From: Sva-07 sp963829585
Lineage (GTDB): Bacteria > Actinomycetota > Acidimicrobiia > Acidimicrobiales > Ilumatobacteraceae
Length of the DNA: 64,000 nt
Assembly (NCBI GenBank): GCA_963829585.1
Contig: CAWHJD010000001.1
Coordinates: 124,001 to 188,000 of the forward strand
Reading direction: 5' to 3'
Shown: positions 43,597 to 51,501 of the stretch, in pieces
Layout: each line of letters opens with the position of its first letter
How positions within the stretch are numbered: position 1 is the stretch's first letter
Position numbers and translations under genes: made by a program
The notes under the pieces: generated by a model
Seen by the model: only the letters and a program-made list of their open reading frames with translations
Told to the model about the DNA's origin: nothing
Database searches by the model: none

Positions 43597-43918
43597 TCAG
43601 ATGCAGCCCTTGGGCTTGGGGATGCCGGCCACCAGGGCGGCGAGCTTCGCGGGACCCTTCGGGAACAACACGAAGAGTTCCTTGGTCGTGACGTCGGACA
43701 GCTTGCTGATCTTGCGAACGGTCGGCCCGGTGCCCTTGTCGAAGTACTCCGAGCGCATGAGGTCGATGACGACCCAGGCACGATCGGTCAACGGGGTCGG
43801 CACGCCGTACTCCTCGGCGATCTCCGGCGCCATCTCCTTGGTCCATTGGGTCGGGGTCGTCGAAGAACCCCTCGTCGTTCACATCGACGGCCGTGCCGGC
43901 GAATGTCTTGGTGGGCAT
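43597..43918 (-). CDS. DsrC/TusE-family sulfur carrier (frameshifted)
   Basis: Read from MPTKTFAGTAVDVNDEGFFDDP, with one base removed from a C4 run (43853-43856), the protein continues TQWTKEMAPEIAEEYGVPTPLTDRAWVVIDLMRSEYFDKGTGPTVRKISKL ... FPKGPAKLAALVAGIPKPKGCI. About 106 residues, with the DsrC fold and the C-terminal penultimate cysteine (GCI) that carries persulfide. The second upstream cysteine of true DsrC is absent, so it is closer to TusE. It lies between the SQR and DsrE2-like genes. Confidence 0.85.
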
Positions 43919-43956
43919 GTACGTGTCTCCTTTGTCAGATCGAATGGGCGAGATCT

Positions 43957-45207
43957 TCAGCCCGAAACGGGATGCTTCTTGCCGAACGTGGGCATGTCGG
44001 GGCCGATGCCGGGAATGTCACGCCCGGGCAGCAGACCGTGCCAGTAGAACGACTGGAACATCAGCTTGCCGAGGTGGTTGGCCCTCGACTCCTTGAGCAG
44101 CGGAAGACCGATCGGACCGGGGTAGTGGCCGGTCACGGGCTCGTTCTCGTAGTTGAAGTCGATGAGCAACGCCTTGGAGAAACCCGTCTCGATGAAGCAG
44201 TTGGCGTGACCGTCGTAGCTGTGCTCGATGGGCTTGCCGTCGATGAAGGCTTCGATGTTCTCCACGAGCACTTCGCCCTCGAAGTGCGTGACCGAGCCGG
44301 CCTTCGACGCCGGGAGGTCCGCAGCGTCGCCGACGACGAAGATGTTCGGCTTGACCTTCGACTGCAGGGTGGCGTTGTCGGTCGGGATGAACCCCAATTC
44401 GTCGCCCAGGCCGGGCGAGTTCGCCACGTACGCCGCACCACCGTGCAGCGGGACCACCACCGCGATGTCGAAGTCGATCTCGCGTCCGTCGAATGCGATC
44501 AGCTTGCGCGCTTCGCCGTCGATCTCGCCGGTGTTGAACTCGGTGACCAACTCGATGCCCTTCTCCTCGAGCAACGAACCCAACGTCGCTGACGCCGTGG
44601 GCTTGGTGAACGCACCGTCGAGCGGCGTGACATAGGTGATGGTGACGTCGTCACGTACCCCCTTGTCGGTGAAGTACCAGTCGGCGAGGAACGCGAACTC
44701 GAGCGGAGCGACGGGGCACTTGATCGGCATGTCGATGACGTTGATCACCAGATGGCCGGATTCGAACTCGTCGAGCTTGGCGGCCAACGCCGTCGAGCCC
44801 TCCATGTCGTAGAACGTGAACACCGACTCCATCCAGCCCGGGCCGGTCATCCCCTCGGTCTCCTCGGGTTGCAGCACCGCGCCGGTCGCCACGAGCAGCA
44901 CGTCGTAGTCGAGCGTGGTGCCGTTCTCGAGGGTCACCGAGTTCGCCTCGATGTCGACGGACTCGATCGGGCACTGGTGGTAGTGGATGCCCTTCTTGAG
45001 TTGGCGATCGCGCTTGCGGACGATCTCGTCGGGCTCGGTCAGGCCGAACGGGATGAACAGCAGCCCCGGTTGGTAGACGTGGCGGTTGTCCTGATCGACG
45101 ATGTCGATGCGGAGCTGATCGTCCTTGTACTTCTTGCGGAGCCGGTTGGCCGCCAGCGTTCCGCCCGTCCCTGCTCCGAGGATCACGAGCCGTTTCTGGT
45201 CACTCAC
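43957..45207 (-). CDS. sulfide:quinone oxidoreductase-like flavoprotein
   Basis: The 416-residue protein has FAD-binding motifs LVILGAGTGGTLAANRL and NIFVVGDAADLPASKAGSVTHFEGEVLVENIEAF, and the SQR-type cysteines: one in IKCPVAPLEFAFLADW (near residue 165) and others in YHQCPIESVD and HANCFIETGFSKALLI. HVYQPGLLFIPFG is also typical of SQR. It should oxidise sulfide or persulfide and reduce quinone at the membrane; the C-terminus (YWHGLLPGRDIPGIG) is the amphipathic region. First gene of the sulfur operon. Confidence 0.88.
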   Translation of the reverse strand: MSDQKRLVILGAGTGGTLAANRLRKKYKDDQLRIDIVDQDNRHVYQPGLLFIPFGLTEPDEIVRKRDRQLKKGIHYHQCPIESVDIEANSVTLENGTTLDYDVLLVATGAVLQPEETEGMTGPGWMESVFTFYDMEGSTALAAKLDEFESGHLVINVIDMPIKCPVAPLEFAFLADWYFTDKGVRDDVTITYVTPLDGAFTKPTASATLGSLLEEKGIELVTEFNTGEIDGEARKLIAFDGREIDFDIAVVVPLHGGAAYVANSPGLGDELGFIPTDNATLQSKVKPNIFVVGDAADLPASKAGSVTHFEGEVLVENIEAFIDGKPIEHSYDGHANCFIETGFSKALLIDFNYENEPVTGHYPGPIGLPLLKESRANHLGKLMFQSFYWHGLLPGRDIPGIGPDMPTFGKKHPVSG

Positions 45208-45375
45208 GATGTCTCCAATCCTGCGCTCCGCAACCGTTGCGAAGGCCTCTCAGCACGACGCTAGGACGGGCGTCCCGTGCGGTCACCACGGCCTTTCGTC
45301 CCAATCCCCTCGGGGGTATCCGGGAGCGGGCAGGTTCGAGGCCCGAGGCGGCACCCGTCGATACCATCGGTCACC

Positions 45376-45988
45376 GTGACCGATCGACCCGCACTACATC
45401 GCGTTCGAGGGCGCCGAGGGTTCGGGCAAGTCGACCCAGGCGAAGCGGCTCGCATCCGCGATCGGCGCCGTCCTCACGCGTGAGACCGGAGGCACCGCGA
45501 TCGGGGTGCGTATCCGCGAGATCCTCCACGACACGAGCGTGCACAACCTGACGGCCCGAGCCGAGGCCCTCCTCACTGCCGCCGACCGCGCCCAGCATCT
45601 CGCCGAGGTCGTCGTTCCGGCGCTCGACGCCGGTACGCCCGTCGTCACGGATCGGTCGGTGTACTCGTCACTCGCCTACCAGGGCTACGGACGTGAACTC
45701 GACATCGACGAGATCCGGCACCTGAACGAATGGGGCACGGGCGGGCTGTGGCCATCGACCGTCGTGTTCCTCGACACGCCGGACGAGACCATCGCCGAGC
45801 GGATGAGCACGCGCGAACTCGACCGGTTCGAAGCCGCGGGAGCAGCGTTCCATGCGCGGGTGCTCGCCGGATTCCGCACGATGGCCGCCGCCGATCCCGA
45901 TCACTGGATCACCGTGCAGGCGGTCGGCTCGGTCAACCGCGTCGCCGACGAGATCCACGCCGCACTGGTGACGCGAGGGGTGCTGTGA
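45376..45988 (+). CDS. tmk: thymidylate kinase (frame broken near the start)
   Basis: The P-loop FEGAEGSGKSTQAKRLASAIG and the continuous rest of the protein (TRETGGTAIGVRIREILHD, ADRAQHLAEVVVPALDAGTPVVTDRSVYSSLAYQG) lie in frame 2, but that frame has a TGA and no start codon before the P-loop. GTG 45376, with TACCAT 8 nt upstream as a leaderless promoter, is in frame 1. Removing one G near 45391 joins them as VTDRPHYIAFEG. About 203 residues result, the normal length. DR in VVTDRSVYSS is the dTMP site. Because tmk is essential, a sequencing error is the likely cause. Confidence 0.88.
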
Positions 45989-47052
45989 GCGCGCCGGGCG
46001 CAGTGTGGGACGACGTCGTCGGCCAGCCCGAGGCCATCGGCCGGCTGCGAGCGGCCGCCGAGCACGGCCCCGTCCACGCCTATCTCTTCGTCGGGCCCGC
46101 TGGCTCGACCAAGCTGCAGGCAGCCCGGGCCTTCGCGTCGCTCCTGATCAGCGGGACCGAGGACGTCGAGCAGCGCGACGCCCGGCTGATCCTGCGAGGC
46201 GAGCACCCCGACGTGCACGAGGTTCGACGCGTCGGTGCCGCCATCTCGAAGGACCAGGCCGACGAGATCGTGCACACCGCGTCCCTGTCGCCGTCGGAGG
46301 GTTCGTCGAAGGTCATGATCCTCGAGGAGTTCCACCTGCTCGCAGCCCCGGGCGCGGCTCGACTGTTGAAGACGATCGAGGAACCACCCGACTCGACGAC
46401 GTTCATCATCCTCGCCGACTTCGTTCCGACCGACCTGATCACGATCTCGTCGCGGTGCGCCCGCATCGACTTCCACGCGATCGGGCCCGACGTCGTCGCC
46501 GCCCGACTCCTCACCGAAGGCATCGGGCCTGCCGAGGCAATGACAGCTGCGCGCGCTGCCCACGGTGACCTCGATCGGGCTCGAGTGCTCGCCACCGACC
46601 CGGCGCTGTCCGAGCGGCGCGCCGCGTTCGCCGGCACGCCGCATCTGCTCGACGGCAGCGGCGCCGTCGCCATGAGAATCGCCGCCGAACTGCTCGCCTC
46701 GATCGACTCGGCCGCCGAACCCCTCGCCGTCCGCCACGCCGCCGAGGCCGCCGAACTCGACGAGCGCATCAAGGCGTACGGGGAACGCGGGAGCGGCAAG
46801 AAGCAACTCGACGAACGCCACAAACGCGAGCTCCGCCGCCATCGCACCGACGAGCTCCGCTCCGGTCTCGCGGCGATGGCCGGCACGTACCGCGACACGG
46901 CCATCAGCGGTGGCACCACGGACGTCGACGGATGTGCCGACGCCGTCCACCGCATCCACCAGGCGATCGAGGCGCTCGACCGCAACCCCAACGAGAAGCT
47001 CCTCCTCGAATCGCTCCTCTGGTCGCTCCCCGACGCCCAGGGCACCCGCTGA
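45985..47052 (+). CDS. holB: DNA polymerase III delta-prime subunit
   Basis: A 355-residue clamp-loader subunit: WDDVVGQPEAIGRLRAAAEHGPVHAYLFVGPAGSTKLQAARAFA (degenerate P-loop, as usual for delta-prime), HPDVHEVRRVGAAISKDQADEIV, KVMILEEFHLLAAPGAARLLKTIEEPPDSTTFIILAD and TISSRCARIDF. The sensor SRC motif is retained. GTG 45985 overlaps the tmk stop (GTGA), the conserved tmk-holB pair. Confidence 0.92.
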   Translation: MSAPGAVWDDVVGQPEAIGRLRAAAEHGPVHAYLFVGPAGSTKLQAARAFASLLISGTEDVEQRDARLILRGEHPDVHEVRRVGAAISKDQADEIVHTASLSPSEGSSKVMILEEFHLLAAPGAARLLKTIEEPPDSTTFIILADFVPTDLITISSRCARIDFHAIGPDVVAARLLTEGIGPAEAMTAARAAHGDLDRARVLATDPALSERRAAFAGTPHLLDGSGAVAMRIAAELLASIDSAAEPLAVRHAAEAAELDERIKAYGERGSGKKQLDERHKRELRRHRTDELRSGLAAMAGTYRDTAISGGTTDVDGCADAVHRIHQAIEALDRNPNEKLLLESLLWSLPDAQGTR

Positions 47053-47093
47053 ATGCCGATCGGATCCGGCCGCACTCGAGACCCGTATTCCCG

Positions 47094-47110
47094 AAGATCT
47101 TGATCTTTTT
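47094..47110 (+). terminator. short terminator after holB
   Basis: AAGAT-CTTG-ATCTT followed by TTT gives a 5-bp stem with a T-run, 41 nt after the holB stop. Weak but one of the few T-rich ends in the window. Confidence 0.4.
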
Positions 47111-47192
47111 GTCACGCCGCCGCTGACGGGCGTCGTCCACAGGTACCGGTAGGGTTGACACACAGATTCCCACTTCGTGGAAAGGGCACTCG

Positions 47193-49796
47193 ATGTTCGA
47201 ACGTTTCACAGACCGGGCGCGCCGAGTGGTCGTGCTCGCTCAAGAAGAGGCTCGCCTCCTCAATCACAGTTACATCGGCACCGAGCACATCCTGCTCGGG
47301 CTGATCCACGAGGGTGAAGGCGTCGCCGCGAAGGCCCTCGAGAGCCTCGGCATCTCCCTCGAAGCGGTTCGCAGCCAGGTCGAGGAGATCATCGGTCAGG
47401 GTGGCTCGTCGCCGTCGGGCCACATCCCCTTCACGCCTCGCGCGAAGAAGGTGCTCGAGCTGTCCCTGCGTGAAGCGCTGCAGCTCGGCCACAACTACAT
47501 CGGCACCGAGCACATCCTGCTCGGCCTCATCCGCGAAGGTGAGGGCGTCGCCGCCCAGGTGCTCGTCAAGCTCGGCGCCGACCTGTCCCGCGTGCGCCAG
47601 CAGGTCATCCAGCTCCTGTCCGGCTACCAGGGCCCTGCCGGCTCCACCGGTGGCGGTCGCAGCGAGCAGGCGCCGACCGGCGCCGGCGTCGGCGCCAGCA
47701 AGGGCGGCGACGACGAGAAGGGCGGCAACAGCCAGATCCTCGACCAGTTCGGCCGCAACCTCACGCAGGCTGCCCGCGAGGGCCAGCTCGACCCCGTGAT
47801 CGGCCGCACGAACGAACTCGAACGCGTGATGCAGATCCTCTCGCGGCGCACCAAGAACAACCCGGTGCTGATCGGTGAGCCCGGCGTCGGCAAGACCGCG
47901 ATCGTCGAGGGTCTCGCCCAGAAGATCGTCAACAACGACGTCCCCGACACGCTCACCGACAAGCAGCTGTACACCCTCGACCTCGGGGCGCTCGTCGCCG
48001 GATCGCGCTATCGCGGCGACTTCGAGGAGCGCCTCAAGAAGGTGCTCAAGGAGATCAAGACCCGCGGCGACATCCTGCTCTTCATCGACGAGATCCACAC
48101 CCTCGTGGGTGCCGGCGCCGCTGAAGGGGCGATCGACGCCGCGTCGATCCTCAAGCCCATGCTCGCCCGTGGTGAGCTGCAGACCATCGGCGCCACCACC
48201 ACCGACGAGTACCGCAAGCACGTCGAGAAGGACGCCGCCCTCGAGCGCCGCTTCCAACCGGTGAAGGTCGACGAGCCGACGCTCGCCCACACGATCGAGA
48301 TCCTCAAGGGCATCCGCGACCAGTACGAGGCACACCACCGCGTCACGATCACCGACCAGGCGCTCGTCGCCGCGGCCAATCTGGCCGACCGGTACATCGC
48401 CGACCGCTTCCTGCCCGACAAGGCCATCGACCTCATCGACGAAGCCGGCTCACGCCTGCGCATCAAGCGGATGGCGACCCCACCCGACCTGCGCGAGATC
48501 GAGACCAAGCTCAGCGACGTGCAGGAAGCCAAGAAGCGCGCCGTCGAGGAGCAGCAGTTCGAAGAGGCCGGCCGCCTCCGGGATCAGGAGAAGACCCTGC
48601 TCGAGGAGAAGGCCCAGAAGGAGACCGAGGTCCGCGCCGAAGGCGTCGACCTGTTCGACGAGGTCGACGAAGAGGCCATCGCCGAGGTGCTGTCACTGTG
48701 GACCGGCATCCCGGTCTACAAGCTCACCGAGGAAGAGACCGAGCGTCTGCTGAAGATGGAGGACAACCTCCACAAGCGCATCATCGGCCAGGAGAGCGCC
48801 GTTGCTGCCGTGTCGCAGTCGATCCGTCGCACCCGTGCAGGGTTGAAGGATCCCAAGCGACCCTCGGGTTCGTTCATCTTCCTGGGCCCCACCGGCGTCG
48901 GCAAGACCGAGCTCGCCAAGACCCTCACCGAGTTCCTGTTCGGTGACGACTCCGCCCTGATCACACTCGACATGTCGGAGTACATGGAGAAGCACACGGT
49001 GAGCCGCCTCGTCGGTTCCCCTCCCGGCTACGTGGGCTACGAAGAAGGCGGCCAGCTCACCGAGGCCGTTCGCCGCAAGCCGTTCTCGGTGGTGTTGTTC
49101 GACGAGATCGAGAAGGCGCACCCCGACGTGTTCAACACGTTGCTGCAGATCCTGGAGGAAGGTCGCCTGACCGACAGCCAGGGCCGATCGGTCGACTTCC
49201 GCAACACCGTGCTGATCATGACCTCGAACCTGGGCACGCAGGATCTCCGCAAGGCCAACGTCGGCTTCACCAGCGACGACTCCGCCATGAGCTACGAGCG
49301 CATGAAGGAGAAGGTCAACGAGTCGCTGAAGAACCACTTCCGGCCCGAGTTCCTCAACCGCATCGACGAGGTCATCGTCTTCCACGAGTTGACACGCGAC
49401 GAGGTGCTGCAGACCGTCGACCTGCTCACGAAGCGGCTCGTCGGCCAGCTCGAGGGTCAGGGTCTCGGCATCGAGATCAAGCAGTCGGCCAAGGAGCTGC
49501 TCGCCGAGTTGGGCTACGACCCGCAGCTCGGTGCTCGTCCGATGCGTCGGGCGATCCAGCGTCACATCGAAGACGCGCTCTCGGAGAAGATCCTCTACAA
49601 GGAGTACTCCGCGGGCGAGATCATCGTCGTCGACACCGAGGACGATCCCGACAACGAGGGCAAGAAGCGCTTCACCTTCACCGCCGTCGAGGGCTTCGTG
49701 CCCCCGTCATCGGTGGAGCTGGCGACCACGGCGACCGAGCATCCCATCGCGCCGCCCATCGGCGAGGGTGAGTTGCCCCCGCCCGAGCTCACCTGA
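47193..49796 (+). CDS. clpC: ATP-dependent Clp protease ATP-binding subunit ClpC
   Basis: The 867-residue AAA+ unfoldase has two N-terminal repeats (FTDRARRVVVLAQEEARLLNHSYIGTEHILLGLI and its second copy from FTPRAKKVLELS), first AAA module (GEPGVGKTAIVEGLA; LLFIDEIHTLVGAG), a UVR-type middle segment (EEQQFEEAGRLRDQEKTL) and second AAA module (GPTGVGKTELAKTL; VLFDEIEKAHPDVFN). A Gly-rich linker lies near residue 150. It feeds substrates to ClpP. AAAGGG precedes ATG 47193. Confidence 0.97.
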   Translation: MFERFTDRARRVVVLAQEEARLLNHSYIGTEHILLGLIHEGEGVAAKALESLGISLEAVRSQVEEIIGQGGSSPSGHIPFTPRAKKVLELSLREALQLGHNYIGTEHILLGLIREGEGVAAQVLVKLGADLSRVRQQVIQLLSGYQGPAGSTGGGRSEQAPTGAGVGASKGGDDEKGGNSQILDQFGRNLTQAAREGQLDPVIGRTNELERVMQILSRRTKNNPVLIGEPGVGKTAIVEGLAQKIVNNDVPDTLTDKQLYTLDLGALVAGSRYRGDFEERLKKVLKEIKTRGDILLFIDEIHTLVGAGAAEGAIDAASILKPMLARGELQTIGATTTDEYRKHVEKDAALERRFQPVKVDEPTLAHTIEILKGIRDQYEAHHRVTITDQALVAAANLADRYIADRFLPDKAIDLIDEAGSRLRIKRMATPPDLREIETKLSDVQEAKKRAVEEQQFEEAGRLRDQEKTLLEEKAQKETEVRAEGVDLFDEVDEEAIAEVLSLWTGIPVYKLTEEETERLLKMEDNLHKRIIGQESAVAAVSQSIRRTRAGLKDPKRPSGSFIFLGPTGVGKTELAKTLTEFLFGDDSALITLDMSEYMEKHTVSRLVGSPPGYVGYEEGGQLTEAVRRKPFSVVLFDEIEKAHPDVFNTLLQILEEGRLTDSQGRSVDFRNTVLIMTSNLGTQDLRKANVGFTSDDSAMSYERMKEKVNESLKNHFRPEFLNRIDEVIVFHELTRDEVLQTVDLLTKRLVGQLEGQGLGIEIKQSAKELLAELGYDPQLGARPMRRAIQRHIEDALSEKILYKEYSAGEIIVVDTEDDPDNEGKKRFTFTAVEGFVPPSSVELATTATEHPIAPPIGEGELPPPELT

Positions 49797-49801
49797 TCGG
49801 C

Positions 49802-49832
49802 GCATCCCCTGCCGCGTGTCGTCAGGGGATGC
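49802..49832 (+). terminator. clpC terminator hairpin
   Basis: GCATCCCCTG (49802-49811) and CAGGGGATGC (49823-49832) form a perfect 10-bp stem with an 11-nt loop, starting 6 nt after the clpC stop. Confidence 0.65.
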
Positions 49833-49840
49833 CAGTCATA

Positions 49841-50641
49841 ATGGCCCGCGTGGTTCGTCGGGTCCTTGCAGCATGCGTGTGTGTGATCGCGCTCGCCGGC
49901 TGCCGACTCGACGTTGCCGTCGACGTGAACGTCGAGCCCGACGGAACGGGCACCGTCTCGGTGGTGGCGACTGCCGATGCCGAACTGGTGGCCGCGGTGC
50001 CGACCATCGCCGACGACCTGGCGACCGACGACGTGGTGGCGGCGGGATGGGTCGTCGACGGGCCCACCACCACCCCCGACGGCGGGCTCACCATCACGTT
50101 CACGCACGGCTTCTTCTCCGACGAGGAGGCGACCAATCTGCTCAACAGCCTGGGGCCACCCTTCAACGAGATGTCGATGGTGCGCAACAGCAGCGGGCAG
50201 GAGACCACCACTCGACTCACCGGTCTGCTCGGTCTGCCCGACGGGTTCGCGTCGTTTGCCGACGACGACCTGGTCGCGGCGGTGGGCTCGGTGCCGTTCG
50301 CCGAACAGATCGCCGCGTCCGGCGCCACCCCGGCGTCGTCGATGGGAGCCACGCTGCGCGCGACGCTCCCGGGCGAGATCGATCAGTCGCAGACCAACGG
50401 CGTCCTGATCGACGACGGTCGGCTCGAATGGGTCGTCCCGCTCGACGGCTCCGTGCTGGACTCGCGGGCCGTGTCCGTCCAGTCGCCGGGCGACGACCGG
50501 TGGTGGGCCCGCCCGCTGTCCGTGCTCGCCCTGGTGGCGCTGGTCGCGTGGGTCGCATTCATGACGCTCTTCATCGGCTACGTCGCGTGGGCGCGCTGGA
50601 AACGCACTCGTCGCCGCCCGCCGGCCCGGCCCGCACACTGA
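49841..50641 (+). CDS. LppM-like lipoprotein with C-terminal membrane anchor
   Basis: A 266-residue protein with a lipoprotein signal (VLAACVCVIALAGC, lipobox LAGC), a beta-rich domain beginning RLDVAVDVNVEPDGTGTVSVVATAD, as in LppM-type actinobacterial lipoproteins, and a C-terminal membrane helix (PLSVLALVALVAWVAFMTLFIGYVAW) with a basic tail. ATG 49841 is preferred because the in-frame ATG at 49829 lies in the clpC terminator hairpin. It would be fixed at both ends on the outer face of the membrane. Function unknown. Confidence 0.7.
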   Translation: MARVVRRVLAACVCVIALAGCRLDVAVDVNVEPDGTGTVSVVATADAELVAAVPTIADDLATDDVVAAGWVVDGPTTTPDGGLTITFTHGFFSDEEATNLLNSLGPPFNEMSMVRNSSGQETTTRLTGLLGLPDGFASFADDDLVAAVGSVPFAEQIAASGATPASSMGATLRATLPGEIDQSQTNGVLIDDGRLEWVVPLDGSVLDSRAVSVQSPGDDRWWARPLSVLALVALVAWVAFMTLFIGYVAWARWKRTRRRPPARPAH

Positions 50642-50665
50642 GCCGAGGGTGTGCCATCGTTGGGC

Positions 50666-51385
50666 ATGCCCGACGATGCGGTGACCGTGACCCGGATCGA
50701 CTTCCACTTCGACGTGATGTGCCCGTTCGCCTACCAGGCGGCGAAGTGGATCCGTGAGGTCCGCCGTCAGACCGATCTGGCGATCGACTGGAAGTTCTTC
50801 AGCCTGGAGGAGATCAACCGGGTCGACGGCAAGAAACACCCGTGGGAGCGCGAGTGGTCGTACGGCTGGTCGATGATGCGCATCGGAGCGCTGCTTCGAC
50901 GTTCGAGCATGGACGACCTCGACCGCTGGTACGAGCGCGCCGGTCGGGCCCTGCACGAGGAGGGTCACCGGCCACACGATCCGGAGGTGGCCCGGCATCT
51001 GCTCGAGGAGATCGGGCTCGACCCGGCCGTTGTCGACCAAGCGATCGCCGACCCGACCACCCACGACGAGGTGCGCGCCGAGCACGACCGGGTGGTCGCC
51101 GCCGGTGGCTACGGCGTGCCGACCCTGTTCTTCCCGGAGTTCACGAACGACAGCGGCGAGCCCGAGTGCCTGTTCGGCCCGGTCCTGGTCGATCCGCCGA
51201 CGGGCGCAGCGGCCTTGCGGCTGTGGGAGGCAACGACGGCGTGGCTCGAGTTCCCGTACCTCTTCGAGCTGCAACGCCTCAAGAACGACATGCACGGCCA
51301 GGTGATCGTCGATCGCTTCCGGCCGTACCTCGACGCCCGCGACTGGGTGTCGATCAACCGCGGCAAGGTCATCTCGTTCGACTGA
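50666..51385 (+). CDS. DsbA-family thioredoxin-fold protein
   Basis: The 239-residue cytoplasmic protein begins IDFHFDVMCPFAYQAAKWI, the DsbA/FrnE active-site region. Only the first cysteine of CxxC is present (CPFA), as in glutathione-transferase-kappa or hydroxychromene-isomerase relatives. GGYGVPTLFFPE gives the cis-Pro loop. The helical insert and length fit the family. GTG 50651 is an alternative start. Substrate unknown; a mycothiol-linked role would be a guess. Confidence 0.78.
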   Translation: MPDDAVTVTRIDFHFDVMCPFAYQAAKWIREVRRQTDLAIDWKFFSLEEINRVDGKKHPWEREWSYGWSMMRIGALLRRSSMDDLDRWYERAGRALHEEGHRPHDPEVARHLLEEIGLDPAVVDQAIADPTTHDEVRAEHDRVVAAGGYGVPTLFFPEFTNDSGEPECLFGPVLVDPPTGAAALRLWEATTAWLEFPYLFELQRLKNDMHGQVIVDRFRPYLDARDWVSINRGKVISFD

Positions 51386-51409
51386 CCCGCTCCGGCGCAA
51401 CCCGTGCAC

Positions 51410-51439
51410 CAGGAACTCTTGCATCAGGAACTCTTGCAT
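51410..51439. repeat. tandem 15-bp repeat (2 copies)
   Basis: CAGGAACTCTTGCAT occurs twice in tandem at 51410-51424 and 51425-51439, then runs into the hairpin at 51435-51461. Confidence 0.8.
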
Positions 51440-51461
51440 CAGGGGTCAGACCCCTGATGCA
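51435..51461 (+). terminator. 13-bp perfect hairpin before radA
   Basis: TGCATCAGGGGTC (51435-51447), one base, then GACCCCTGATGCA (51449-51461). It follows the DsbA-like gene by 50 bp and shares the core GGGTCAGACCC with 43575-43585. Confidence 0.6.
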
Positions 51462-51501
51462 CGACCCAACCCTGTGAGAGCCCGCGGTCATGATGGCGGC
51501 C

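Noticed and set aside
47155..47160. TTGACA as -35 box of clpC
   Set aside because: No acceptable -10 hexamer lies 16-18 nt downstream, and no ClgR-type palindrome is visible.
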